Shown here in pieces: positions 11,784-22,799 of a stretch of DNA of 64,000 bases. This stretch comes from Chloranthus sessilifolius (Eukaryota > Streptophyta > Magnoliopsida > Chloranthales > Chloranthaceae). A model generated the notes under the pieces. That model made no database searches, had not been told where the DNA came from, and saw only the letters and a program-made list of their open reading frames with translations. Position numbers and translations under genes: made by a program. How positions within the stretch are numbered: the stretch's first letter is position 1; each line of letters begins with the position of its first letter. The DNA lies in contig CM037588.1 in the NCBI GenBank assembly GCA_021018995.1, positions 81,503,765 through 81,567,764 of the forward strand. The letters are read 5' to 3'.

Positions 11784-13539
11784 AGTTGGATAACTGCTTC
11801 CCATTTTTTTTCTTATTTTTCTCATTTTGTAGATCCCATTTCTTTAATTTAATTTGCAGAATCATATTTTACAATTTTTCTTTCTTTACTTACTAAATCA
11901 TCTTTTACGATTTTTCACCTCTTCTCCCATATTCTTCATCTTAATTTCTTCAGTTGTACCCTGTTTTCAGCATTCCCTTTTTCTGTTTTTGCTTTTACAC
12001 CTTCCACTCCCTCTTCTTCCCTTCTTTTGTATTCTAAAACTCTCAAAAAATATAGGGGTTAAAGGTTGAAAGCTTTGTGTAGTACTTATGGTTAAGGGTG
12101 TTTTCAAGATTTTTGGTATAAAGAAAATTTAGTTTAGGTTTCTAATATGGGTTCAAAGGATAAGTTTTTTTCTGAGATTTTGGCTTTTTGGCTCTGATTA
12201 ACAAAAGATGGCAATTAATCATCTTTACGATTTACTAGCATAGATGCCTTCTTATTTTGATATTTTTAATAGATAGTTCTAGATATAAAAAAAAGGTTGT
12301 CATAGACATAAAATATTTTGGTCCTACGTTCAGTAATATGAGATTCATAAAAATAGTAAAGAATCTCAAAGAAATTTTATCTTTGAATAGAAGCAGTCTC
12401 TCTCTCAAGGAAAGGAAAATTACCTTTTGATGCTCACTGGTTTATAATGTTGAAACTATAGTCTAAATGTTGCAGTTCTGATCAGTCTATTGTTTTAAAC
12501 ATTCATTCTAATACAGTGTTCAACGAGCTACAACATGAATTGTAACTATTCTATATATTTAATTATTGAACCTCTATCATGTTGGATCGTAAGTTTTTAG
12601 GATTTGTATTTTTTTCTATCATAATTCTGATATAATGATCAACTATAAAAAAAATTTCAGAGAGAAGAATAAAAAAAATTTATGCAAAATTTATTATGCG
12701 AAAAGCAAACTAATATACTGACGACAAACTAAGACTAATACTAAACACAAAATTTCTGTATCCCCCCCCAAACTTAATTTGGACAATTCCCTCATTTGCA
12801 CAAAAAAAATAGGGAACATTAAAAATTTACTTACCTTTTGAGTTACTGATATTAGTGATTGTATACTGGATGTGAAAAAAATTCATTAAAGAATGTCCCC
12901 CAAACTTGATGAAAACACATCTATTTTATTCTCAGAGATATCAATAACAAAAATTGAAAGAAAAAAAAAAGTTAGGAACAATTACGCAGTTAGTCAAGAG
13001 AAAATATTATATATTATCCAAATATTTAGAATGAGCATAAAAAGAAATCTAAAGTACTAAAAATAAAAAAACTAATTACATAAAAGTATAAGCCTCGGAA
13101 AAATCTAGACACACTATCTATTACACTGGCAGCAACTTCTAAGAGAAAATGACTTTGATAAAACTTGGTCAACGGCTTTTAACCATCGTTGATTAGAGTC
13201 TCTCATTCTTTCCTATCAAAGGAGTATCCACACCTTGGCAGGGTCGCTACTCTAGGAGCTGCTAGAATACTTCTCACTGCCCTTCAAAATCCCTCCCTAA
13301 ACAAAGCACATCACAAGTCTTCCTTAGAAGAAATGCACTGCCACAGCGGAGGTTCTGTGAAGCATGGAGAAGTGAACACATCTCTAGATCACCCTTCACC
13401 TACACTGCCTCCCTGTGAAGATTCTATGTAACACAGGCAGGGGGAGAAGATAAGCATGAAGAGGGGTGGGGAGGGATGGTTCAACCCACCATCATCATAT
13501 AGGAGCTCGCATTCGGAGTGAGTTATGATGATATAAAGG
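11784..13539. other. Low-information, AT-rich stretch, probably decayed retroelement
   Basis: The first 250 bp are T-rich and contain TTTACGATTTTTC, like LTR F, and resemble the T-rich leader of element D. On the minus strand two polypurine-like words, AAGTTTGGGGG, occur near 12756-12772 and 12899-12912, which suggests 3' ends of minus-strand elements. A (TA)n run lies earlier, at about 11611-11633. I find no credible gene; short ORFs here are low-complexity. Confidence 0.4.
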
Positions 13540-13758
13540 TTAGGAAGTGGGGGAAAATGAGTTCTTCGAATGTGATGTCGGATTTGGGTTAGGTTTAGGG
13601 TAAAGGGTAGTTTCGGTGGATGATTCAGTATCTGGTGTAGGTCGCCAGCACTTCAAATTTTCTACTCTCTGTATGGCAATTAGGAGCTTAGCCTTGTGTA
13701 TCCCAAGGATTCTATCCAGCTGTTTGTTGAAATTGCTTTGGTTGGGTTCTTTCACCAT
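13540..13758 (-). CDS. Unrecognised 72-codon ORF with a TATA box upstream
   Basis: ATG at 13758 opens a polar protein of 72 residues (MVKEPNQSNFNKQLDR…) with a lysine/isoleucine helix in the first half and a proline-rich end. I do not recognise it. On the minus strand a TATAAAA box lies about 60 bp upstream, a spacing that suits a plant promoter, and the leader contains CCCTAGCCCTT. It could be a decayed start of a retroelement extra ORF or chance. Confidence 0.2.
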   Translation of the reverse strand: MVKEPNQSNFNKQLDRILGIHKAKLLIAIQRVENLKCWRPTPDTESSTETTLYPKPNPNPTSHSKNSFSPTS

Positions 13759-13817
13759 AAGGGCTAGGGTATGAAAGAAAGACGAAGAGATGGGTTTTTG
13801 GGAAGGTAAAGGTCTGG

Positions 13818-13824
13818 TTTTATA
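13818..13824 (-). promoter_or_regulatory. TATA box candidate for the 72-codon ORF
   Basis: CCCTATAAAACC on the minus strand, the only well-formed TATA box in this stretch. Confidence 0.3.
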
Positions 13825-13931
13825 GGGAAGGATTCACGTGTCAATGTGTAGGCTTATAGGCTTGGGTAGTTAGCAAGTGGAGAGATTGAATGTGATGCGT
13901 GTTCTCTTCCTCTATGAATTAAATGGGTTCG

Positions 13932-14378
13932 TGTGACAGCCCGATTTTCTCGTAGCCACAAAACCACCATAAATATTGTGCAACCATGGATTTTTGACGA
14001 TCCCGTGTGGGAATGTGCTCTCTTGCAAAAAATATAGAGTCGACACCCAGAGCTTTTGGTGTCTCGGGATACCTATATCATTTTTATAAGCACCGAAGTG
14101 CCACAAATATGACTTTGAATCTGGTCCACACCTAAGGCTCTTGGATAGGGGCTTCGGTTACCAATCGGGAAGGTGTTACTCACCAGATCAACCCACTTAA
14201 CGTGGTCTCTACTAATGGCCAACACAAAAATAAAGTAAAAGAAAAGAAAATGGCTTCCACTTGCCCAAATGGGCCTCAAATCCTATTTGTACACCTCCGT
14301 TCCTACCAAAAATTCGGTGGCATAACGACACAAATGGGAGGATAGGAAGAGCTAAGGAAGAGATAGGAGAAGAAAGGG
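13932..14378 (-). repeat. Locus C: inverted copy of the LTR U5 end and leader
   Basis: This segment is the diverged reverse complement of about 15655-16055. Shared parts include GATACCTA…TTTTTATGAGCACCGAAG, the GGGGCTTCGGTTA and GGAAGGTGTTA words, and the GACACAAATGGGAGGAT end. Left and right arms would fold into a hairpin around LTR 1. Its outer end begins TGTGACAGCCCGATTTT, the terminus typical of chromovirus LTRs, so a further fragment may be fused here. Confidence 0.7.
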
Positions 14379-15986
14379 TGTAAACACCCAAATTTGGCCC
14401 AAGGCCCGATCGAAACACATTTCAAGAGAGGCGCAATTTTGAGCTTTTAATGGCATATATGGAACCCTTAGGAATCACCCCAAACCCTTAGGAATCGCCC
14501 TAGACCCCTTAGAAACCTATCCCGGACCTTTAGAAATCAATCCCGACTCTTAGAACCCATTCCAAATCCTAAACCTAACCTTCCCGAGCAATGGATAAAG
14601 GGTGGTGCACCGGAGCTGGCTACGACCCTCTACGACAATCAAATCTCATACCATTGAATAGTAGAGGTCATCAGCTTTCCAACAATCTAAGAATCGCCCC
14701 AATCAGAGGTATACATCAAATGATATGGCAGTCCGAACCCGAAGGGTAGAGAAGTAATTTCATGTTGGCCCCCCTAGGGATTTGGCACAACTAATAGTCA
14801 CGCCAGGCTATTTCTCCCCAGAAATGGCCTGGCACAACTAATAGTTGTGCGAGTTATAACTTTACCTGGCACAACTATTAGTTGCGCCAGGCTAATTCCA
14901 CTAGACTTTAAGCCTGGCGCAATTAATAGTTGCACCAAGTTTAAAGGTGGTCCCCTCCCCCGCAAGCTAACTTCCAGGCTACTGTTCATTACTGTTTTAC
15001 TGTACATTTACCTGGCACAACTAATAGTTGCGCCAGGCATATGAACAGTGACTGTTGGATTTTGCCCCAAAAATCGTGATTGGGGTTTGACTTGTTGACC
15101 ACCTCGACCTTTGGGGTATCTTTTAATAGTTCTGTTGCACCCATTCACTACCTATTTGTAACCCCTTAAGTGGCTTAAGGCCTCACCCCATCATCCACCA
15201 TTGGAGGACTTTCTCACACATTTCAAAGCTCCAAAAACCCTAGGAAACCTTAGATGGTAGATTACCTAATTCTTAAACATGTTTAGCATCTAAACACCCT
15301 CCTAATCCACCCATTTCCTATAAATAGAGCCCCCCCTCCCTTTGGTTTAAGGGTTGAGAAATTGGCTTAAGAGAGAAAGAGCTCAAAGTGAGAAGTTCTT
15401 CCTCCCTTTTGTGCACTATTTTCATGCAAATTCCAGAATCTTCCAACTTCATTTCAAGCTTGTTCTTGCATCCAAAACCCTTAGCCTAGGTGTGTGTGAT
15501 CCCCTAGCCTCCCTTCCCTATCTCTTAGCTTCAAGTCTTAAGAGTTAGAATCCCATTTTCCACCATACAAGGCCTTTAAAAGCTCATCAAAGCAAGCCAC
15601 GCAAGGCTCTCCTACGGTGCTACAATGGCTCGAGGGCTCCGGCTCCGGCTCTCCCCTTTCTTCTCCTATCTCTTTCTAGCTCCCTCCATCCTCCCATTTG
15701 TGTCGTTACGCCACCAACTTTTCGGTAGGAACAGAGGGGCACAAATAGGATTCTAAGCCCTTTTGGGCAAGAGGAAGCTATTTTCTTTTCTTTTACTTCA
15801 TTTTATTTTTGACCATTAATAGAGACCGCATTAAGAGGGTTGATCAGGTGCCTAACACCTTTCCGATCGATAACTGAAGCCCCTACCCAAGAGCCTTTGG
15901 TGTGGACCGGATTCAGAGTCATATTTTTAGCTCTTCGGTGCTCATAAAAATGAACTAGGTATCCTGGGACACCGAAAGCCCCGGGT
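14379..15986 (+). repeat. Locus C LTR 1 (Tat/Ogre-like), plus orientation
   Basis: It begins TGTAAACACCCAAATTTGGCCC, a start I associate with Tat/Ogre-clade LTRs, and contains a five-copy palindrome array and a TATAAATA box at 15319-15326. Just past 15986, TGGCGATTC resembles the TGGCGACTC start of Ogre primer sites. The exact 3' end is not certain because no clean CA was found. LTR 2 of the same family lies in the opposite orientation to its right. Confidence 0.65.
14783..15038. promoter_or_regulatory. Locus C LTR 1 palindrome array (GCGCAACTAATAGTTGCGC)
   Basis: Five copies, at 14783-14809, 14828-14851, 14865-14892, 14912-14938 and 15011-15038, of a 25-28 bp near-perfect palindrome, flanked by CCTGG and CCAGG. 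The array is followed about 280 bp later by TATAAATA. Each copy can form a stem of about 11 bp in DNA or RNA. Confidence 0.8.
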
Positions 15987-16055
15987 GGCGATTCTATGTT
16001 TTTTCATTAGAGAGTGCATCATCACGATCGATCATCTCAATTCCACGGTTGCACA
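15987..16055 (+). other. Locus C leader fragment and inversion junction
   Basis: TGGCGATTC at its left edge resembles a primer binding site. The remainder matches the outer part of the inverted arm at 13976-14050, up to CCACGGTTGCACAA. Beyond about 16056 the sequence becomes the reverse complement of LTR 1, so a rearrangement breakpoint lies here. Confidence 0.5.
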
Positions 16056-16159
16056 AAGGGGTAGCCAGAGCCCTCGGTCCCTTGTAGCACCGTAGGAGAG
16101 CCTTGCGTGACTTGCTTTTGATGAGCTTTTAAAGGCTTGAATGGTGGAAAGAGGGGTTC
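16056..16159 (-). repeat. Locus C LTR 2, first piece
   Basis: Reverse complement of about 15550-15640 of LTR 1 (GCACCGTAGGAGAGCCTTGCGTG…). It is cut by element B and resumes at 29130. Confidence 0.8.
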
Positions 16160-18736
16160 TATGACAGCACGGATTTTGGCACTCCGAAACCCATGCCATC
16201 AGCACGATCCTCCAGGCCGTGCTCCATGGATATGTACAGAATATTGGTATAATAAGCAATAATAAAGAGATAAAGTAAATAATTTCATAAGCGAGAAAAG
16301 TTAATGTGCCCAATTGACACATACAAAAGACAGTTCTACTTTCATGCCACTACATGAACAGAGAACCGATCCGAGCCATCGGTGATAAACAGATCACCCC
16401 AGATGCTTCGCCAAAAGAAATAAATCAATTTAATTACATTGTATGATAAAAATAAAGGCTTGACATACCAAGCCGTACAATCTGCTCACAAAAACTCTCT
16501 CTCAAAGTACTCAGCGGAGTCTCCTAGAAGAAGTCCTCGGGAGGAAGCTCCAACTCGTCCCCGGAAACGTAATCCGAAATACCCGGATCTACGTCTCCCG
16601 AAGCCTCAGCTGCTACTAATAATGGACCTGCGACGTATAGTCTAAAGCTGGTGAGCTACATCCTAGCTCAATAGGGAACAACACAATGAACATATAAATC
16701 AAAATGTCACATATATTCTATGATATTCTAAGCATGATGTGTCTATGCATTTGCTACAAAACAGTTTAAAAGATGGTGACTTGCATTTCAAGTTTACTGG
16801 TAATTTACATGTATTACTTTACTGTTGATTTACCATGAATGACACTGAATAGGCCTAAAGTAAAACTTAAATCTTCAACTTAAGTAATCCCCGAGCAATA
16901 TAGCATCGCGCCCCGATGGAATACCCACCATCGTCGCCTAAATAGATAGTTGTAAAAATGTATTCCCTGGGAATACTACCAAGCCCCTTTCTTAATAGGC
17001 GGCGGGGTTAAATCTCAACTCAACATCCCTGGGATGTACTTACTGTGTATGGATAGACCTCCGCACTGGTGTACTGATTGACCGCCGTACCGGTCACGGA
17101 TATCCTACCGCGTCAGTCATGGGTATCCCGCCACATCGGTGGGGTATTCTAAACAAACCTCAAATAACAAAAATAATATGTGCTTTACATATAGTTGTTC
17201 ACCATGTAAAGCGCTATCTTATATCAGTTAGGCCTCAACAGTAATTATTCAATCATATGTACATCCCTAGGATGTTTAATTTACTCGCATCATAATGATG
17301 CTTTTATTACTTTCTCATCCCCTGGGGATGTCTCATTCTCATTAGATTACATGATCTCAGTTACTCGCATCACACAGATGCCTTCATCACATTCTTGGTG
17401 TCACACACACCCATTTTCACAAAGCTTTTCATAGTTAAAACATTTTCAATTCTAATAAATATATCACTACATACATGCTCTTGCAATTAAAGTACATGTT
17501 CAAGGTGTTCCCTACCTCAAGTCTCTGATGGTCCAAGCATCAAGGTCCCACGCGGCTCCTTGTGCTTGCATTCACATGTACTACCTATGGTACATCACAA
17601 CACATGTAACACATCACTATAGATGCAATAGAGAAGGCCTTAGACCTTCCATGAACCTCCAAGTCTAAGTCAAGAAGTCAAGTGAATCTGCCAAAATCGA
17701 TTAATCGATTCCCAAAATTGATTAATCAAAACTTAGATCGATTAATCGATTCCAAAAATTGATTAATCGAAACTCAAATTGATTAATCGATTCCCAAAAT
17801 CGATTAATCGAAATCCAAAATCGATTAATCGATCCCAAATCGATTAATCGAAATCCTCAACATAGTAAAGTCGATTCTCAAATCGAGTGTTCAAAGTCCA
17901 AAATCGATTAGTCGATTCTAAATAGATTAATCAAAATTAAAAATCGATTAATCAATTTCCCAACTCGATTAGTCGATTTCCCCAGGCCTTGTTTCTCTAG
18001 CCACTGGAGGTACCCAGTCGATTAGTCGATTTCCAAATCGATTAATCGAAATCCAATTCGATTAATAGAAATCGGGCTTTCTTGACTTTTCAACTTCTGG
18101 GCCAAAATTGATTAATCGAACCTCTTTTTCGATTAATCGATTTGGCCAGATTCTGCCCCCTTTCGGGCTGTTCTTCCAAAACCCATTCCTTTTCTTTTTC
18201 GTTCTTTTTCTAAGTCTTCAATCTACGATATTAACTATGCTAGACTGAATTTAACTCATCAATTCTCTAGGTATTAAAATCTAATACAATATATCTCAAT
18301 AAATCCTTTAAAGGGTTGATTTGTTGGGTTAATGGCTAGGGTTCCGTCTATTCGCTTCAACGGCTCCTCAAGCGTTGAATCAGCATTCAATGCTCTAATC
18401 TCCTCTTGATTTGCATTAACTCCTAGCCTCAATAACTCTCCTTGTTTTCTCCCTCTCTCTCTCTTCTTAACTCTCTCTTCAACAACCAAACAAAAGGGAT
18501 TTTAGGGTTATTAAACTCTTATATCTTCCTTCCTGTTTCGGTGTTAAGCGTATACACCAGAGATAGGTGTATGTAGCTCTAAATCAATACCATTCACTAC
18601 ACCTAGGTCACGTTTGCATCTCATCAGTCCATCACTTCATGTATTCAATGTTTGACCATCACTGGGTCAAAACTACGACCAACCGGACATGGATCCCAAG
18701 GTCAAAGTTAAATGCTCAATTTCTCGAGATATTACA
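16160..18736 (-). repeat. Element B 3' LTR
   Basis: 2577 bp, matching 26611-29124 throughout. It ends ATATTACA against the polypurine tract. The motif array 17697-18142 is longer than the one in the other LTR, and copy number is the main difference between the two. Confidence 0.95.
17697..18142. promoter_or_regulatory. Element B LTR motif array (TCGATTAATCGA), 20-21 bp spacing
   Basis: The palindrome AATCGATTAATCGATT and variants occur here well over a dozen times. In the first, regular part the central ATTAAT starts at 17700, 17721, 17741, 17762, 17782, 17803, 17824 and 17843, spacings of 19-21 bp or about two helical turns. Later copies are irregular and some read GATTAGTCGATT. Confidence 0.8.
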
Positions 18737-18749
18737 TTCTCCCCACCCT
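18737..18749 (-). other. Element B polypurine tract
   Basis: AGGGTGGGGAGAA on the minus strand, directly before the TG of the 3' LTR, almost the same as in element A. Confidence 0.85.
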
Positions 18750-19100
18750 GGGAATTTTCGTCCCCAAAAATAACCCAAGGATGCTCTGGTGTGGCATCCC
18801 ACACACAGCGGTGGCACGTAGCCGATCGCAAAAATTAACTATATATGATACAATGCAAGATTAACACATAATGCAATTGAATTTTTAAAAAATGTATATT
18901 TCACTATTCAATTCCCAAATGTACAATTTGTTGATTTACATCCTTTTAATTACGATAAAAAACTCCCAAAATCAGCCACACCAAAAGAAAAACATCCTCA
19001 TCTCAGTCTCACGCCGTCCCCTCTCCTGGCTGATCTGATGCAGGCAGCGCTCGATTTAAATGGCGCATGGTGGTGGCCGCGTCGTAGATCGCTTCTCTTG
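18750..19100 (-). other. Element B 3' untranslated region
   Basis: Between the extra ORF and the polypurine tract. The part nearest the ORF may still be decayed coding sequence; otherwise I see nothing. Confidence 0.5.
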
Positions 19101-20459
19101 TCAGGGCGTTGAGCCAGATGCATCGGCCATAGAGGTACCCCCGTGGAAAATGGTACTCGTGTGAAAAACTGTCCGACCCGCAGTCCACTTCGCCTCCTGT
19201 GCGAGGCGCTGCTGGTAGTCCAACGGATAGATGTACTGTAGGGTGTGGAACATCAAGAAGTCCATCCGTCGGTTCATCCTCTCGTTGTTGGCCTCCATCC
19301 GGGCCAACACATCCTCGATAGTGGGTGTGGCAGCTTGCCGGTAAGAAGACGTGTGGCATGGCCACTGATCACGATGGCGGCGTAGGTGAAGCCATGCAGG
19401 TGCCCTCAGCTGGTGGATCGACGGGGTGTGCTTCCCCCACTGGTGGGTCCTAATGTGGTGGTGGTTCTACTGGTGCTGCCGCTGCTGGGCCCTGAGCTGG
19501 TAGGGTCTGCTTGAGTAAGTTGTAGCTACGGCTCCATGAAGCAATGGAGAAATGCTTCACACGATCCATAGTCCTCTCCTCGTGGGGCAAAACGGTGTAC
19601 TCTGGAGTGTCTGAGTAACACTCCAGCATGCTCGAAATGAGGTGAGCATATAGCATTTTTTCTTTAGGCCTTAAATTGCCCTTCATCAACTTTCTCTTTA
19701 TGTAGACCATCCCCTTTAGGATGATCTTCGTTGCATCAAACCAACGGCCATAGAAGGCCGCGTAAAGTGCCTGCGGCACTAACTCCACCCGCTCAGTGTC
19801 GTGGCGCATCGGGTAGAGGTTGTACTTGATTATGGAATCAAGTATCCACATGTAATGGGGGAGATCGACCCTCCTAATGGACGATCCTGACCCCTTTTTC
19901 CCTTTGGTCATACGTGTCATTATTTATTCAAATTTCACCTCTTTCGCAAAGGGTGGGAAGAGGGTGGTCTCGGGCACGAAGTCTAAGTAACATTCGAGGA
20001 CCTCGTGGATGTGGCGACGAGTGAAGGTATAGTCGCGACCCTCAATGGTGGTCGTGACTACGTCGTCGGTAGGCCCCTCCTTCAACCCTTGGTAAAATAG
20101 GCGGACCCGCGGATTGGTTTTAAAAGGTTGCGGAGGTTGGCCTTTACTAGGTAATTTTGAACCCATTGGGTCTCGCCCGCCACATCGGGGTTTGTAAATA
20201 GTTCCACATCGAAGATAAACTCATCTTCGATGGTCTTAGCCGCCCACCACTCATTTGGTTGGGGGACATTCTCAAGTGGTGGTGGAATCAGTGAAGCTTG
20301 GCGCGAAGACGCGCTCATCGAACGGGATGTGGTATCCGATGCCGACGGTGATGGAGTCCTCATAGGTGATGGGGTAGGTGGTGGCGGTTTGGTGTTCTTA
20401 CGCCGGACCGGGAGCTTAGACGTTGCCTTCTTCGAAGACAAACGTGTTTTAGGCGGCAT
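19101..20459 (-). pseudogene. Element B extra ORF: putative plant transposon protein domain, frameshifted
   Basis: ATG at 20459 opens a basic N-terminus (MPPKTRLSSKKATSK) with a proline/serine linker, then PNEWWAAKTIEDEF, matching the WWG region of element A's ORF. A frameshift near 20100 leads to VRLFYQGLKEG. After a stop at 19921-19923 the same frame continues with LPHYMWILDSIIKYNLYP, FYGRWFDATKIILKGMVY and MLYAHLISSMLE, each aligning with element A. A further stop lies at 19450. Beyond it a different frame (19310-19101) gives a charged helix (MLARMEANNERMNRRMDF), similar in place to element A's helical tail. Biochemical function is unknown. It lies downstream of integrase, with this family's motif array just upstream. 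Confidence 0.72.
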
Positions 20460-20700
20460 TTTGTGACAAATATTGTAAAAACTAGGGTTTTTATAGCTTG
20501 AAACGGAAAGAAGAACGAAAACTAGGGTTTTACCTTAGTTTTTAAAACTAGGTTTTTGATCAGAATGTATGTGGTTTGATCCAAAATCGATCCGAAACAC
20601 CAAAAACCCTAGCTCTCCAAGTCTCTTGAAGGAGAACATAGTAAAGCGTGCAAGCACCAAAAATTAATTTGATTTCGAATGGGGAGAAATCCCCCTCGAT

Positions 20701-21300
20701 TTACATATATAGGCCCCAATTAAATTAATCGATTAATCGAGTTTCAAAACTAGGTTCAGCCGTGCGAAATTGATTAATCGATTTATAAAATCGATTAATC
20801 AAAACTCACAATCGATTAATTGAAACCATTTCGATTAATCGAAATCGTGGTCACTTAAAATTCAAACTTTTCCAGCTCACTGGCGCATGCCAGTCGATTA
20901 ATCGATTCTTCAAGTCGATTAATCGAAATCTCAAAATTGATTAATCAAATTTCACTTTGATTAATCGAAATCATAAGGTTCTTCAATTTTTCTAAAATTC
21001 TCAGGTAACTCAATTAATCGAACCTCCAGATCGATTAATCGAAATCCCAAATCGATTAATCGAATTCTTCTTCGATTAATCGAAATCGTATAAATTCTTC
21101 AAATTTTTCTAAATTCTTAAGTTACTTAATTAATTGAAATCCAAAATTGATTAATCGAAACCTAATTCGATTAATCGAAATATCACTTCTTTAATTTCCT
21201 GAACCTTCATTAAATTTCTCCTCACTAGCGCATGCCAGTCGACTAATCGACCAAAATTGATTAATCGAATTCCCCAAATCGATTAATCGGTTTTGATCAG
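20701..21300 (-). promoter_or_regulatory. Element B internal motif array (TCGATTAATCGA) with TATA-like box, upstream of the extra ORF
   Basis: About 20 copies of the same palindrome as in this element's LTR. ATTAAT starts include 20773, 20794, 20815, 20834; 20897, 20918, 20940, 20960; and 21013, 21034, 21055, 21075, again in steps of 19-22 bp. On the minus strand TATATATGTAA (20711-20701) follows the array, about 245 bp before the ATG at 20459. Promoter function is inferred. Confidence 0.65.
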
Positions 21301-21414
21301 ACTCTTCAGATTTTACAATTTTCTGTCTCTTTTGATTCCTTGGTAAAGCATGATCCGTTGGTCATTGGTTTTGCGATCCACATCACCATGGTCATGTCGT
21401 GGTTATAATGAACT

Positions 21415-22799
21415 TTAACCAAGCAATTTACATTGCATTAGGGATACGATGCAGATAAAAGTTTTTCTATGGAGTACATTGATCAAAGATTTACATTGGA
21501 TTACAATATATGGCCTCATCCCACAAACATGCTTGCGGTGATACAATTTTTGACTCTCAAGTTGTCGCAACAAGTCCGGATACTGTTCTTTCACATATGT
21601 CTCTCGTTCCCACGTAGCTTCTTCGACCAGATGATACTTCCATCGAACAAGTACTAATGGAATCACTTTTGTCCGCAACAGTTGTTCCTTTTGATCTGAA
21701 ATCTCCGCCGGCTCTTCAATCATGGTCATATCCTCATGCATCTCAAATGATTTGTCGCTCAACACGTGATCAAGGCCATTGAGATATTTCCTGAGCATCG
21801 ATACGTGGAACACATTGTGTACTTGATTAAATAACAGTGGCAATCCAATGCGGTAAGCAACTTCCCCTACTCGACCCAAAACCTCAAATGGTCAAAGATA
21901 GCGGGGACATAGCTTCCCTTTCTTTCCAAACCTCATCACGCCTTTCATAGGAGATATCTTCATGAACACATGGTCACCCACCTTAAAGTCTACACTCGTC
22001 CACTTCATATCAACGTAGCTTTTCTGTCTGCTCTGAGCCGCTTTGAGTTAGACCCTTATCATCCGAACATAAGTGGCATTATCTTCAAGTATCTCGGGTC
22101 TCAAAATGAATTTCTCACCAGTTTCCTCCCAATTGATGGGTGATCTACATCTCCGTCCATAAAGTGCTTCATATGGTGCCATCCTAATGCTCGTCTGAAA
22201 GCTGTTGTTATATGCAAATTCAATCAACGGTAGGTGCTTATCCCACGATCCTTGCAATTCTAACATACATGCCCTAAGCATGTCCTTAATGATCTGATTG
22301 ACCCTCTCAGTCTGTCCGTCGGTTTGTGGATGGAATGCCGTATTGAAATCTAGTCGCGTTCCCATTCCTTCTTGAAATTTCTTCCAAAACATTGATGTAT
22401 ATAATGGGTCATGGTCCAAAACAATGCTACTCGAAATCCCATGCAAACGGACAATCTCTTTCATATACAGCTCTGCCAGTCTTCCCGCCGTGTACATTGT
22501 GTTGTAAGGCAAGAAGTGTGCTGACTTGGTCAATCGATCGACTACTACCCAAATGGAATTGTAGTTCTTTGCGGTACGCGGTAGTCCAACGATGAAGTCC
22601 ATAGAGATCGATTCCCACTTCCATTCCGGTATAGGTAGAGGCTGCAATAGACCCGCAGGGTGTCTATGATCGATCTTCACTTGTTGGCATGTCAAACACC
22701 GTGACATATACTCTGCCACGTCTTGCTTCAAACCTCTCCACCACTAATTCTTTTTTAGAACTTGATACATCTTCGTGCTTCCCGGGTGGTTAGCATAGC
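21415..22799 (-). pseudogene. Element B integrase with chromodomain-like tail, broken
   Basis: The largest intact piece, 22731-22048, covers [19 protein letters not shown], the core with [29 protein letters not shown] (relatives have VSDRDP), FHPQTDGQTERVNQ and APYEALYGRR. The piece 21879-21415 covers the SH3-like region and the chromodomain-like VIPLVLVRWKYHLVEEATWE. A one-base loss near 22800 shifts frame inside the zinc-binding region, and stops lie near 22047 and 21892. The C-terminus extends about 50 residues beyond the chromodomain compared with element A, probably read-through of noncoding DNA. Confidence 0.92.

Noticed and set aside
11854..12069. Hydrophobic 71-codon ORF
   Set aside because: Encoded by a T-rich tract that yields Phe and Leu in any such frame; no supporting promoter or homology.
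13189..13431. 80-codon plus-strand ORF as a host gene
   Set aside because: No recognisable domain, no promoter, and surrounded by decayed repeats.
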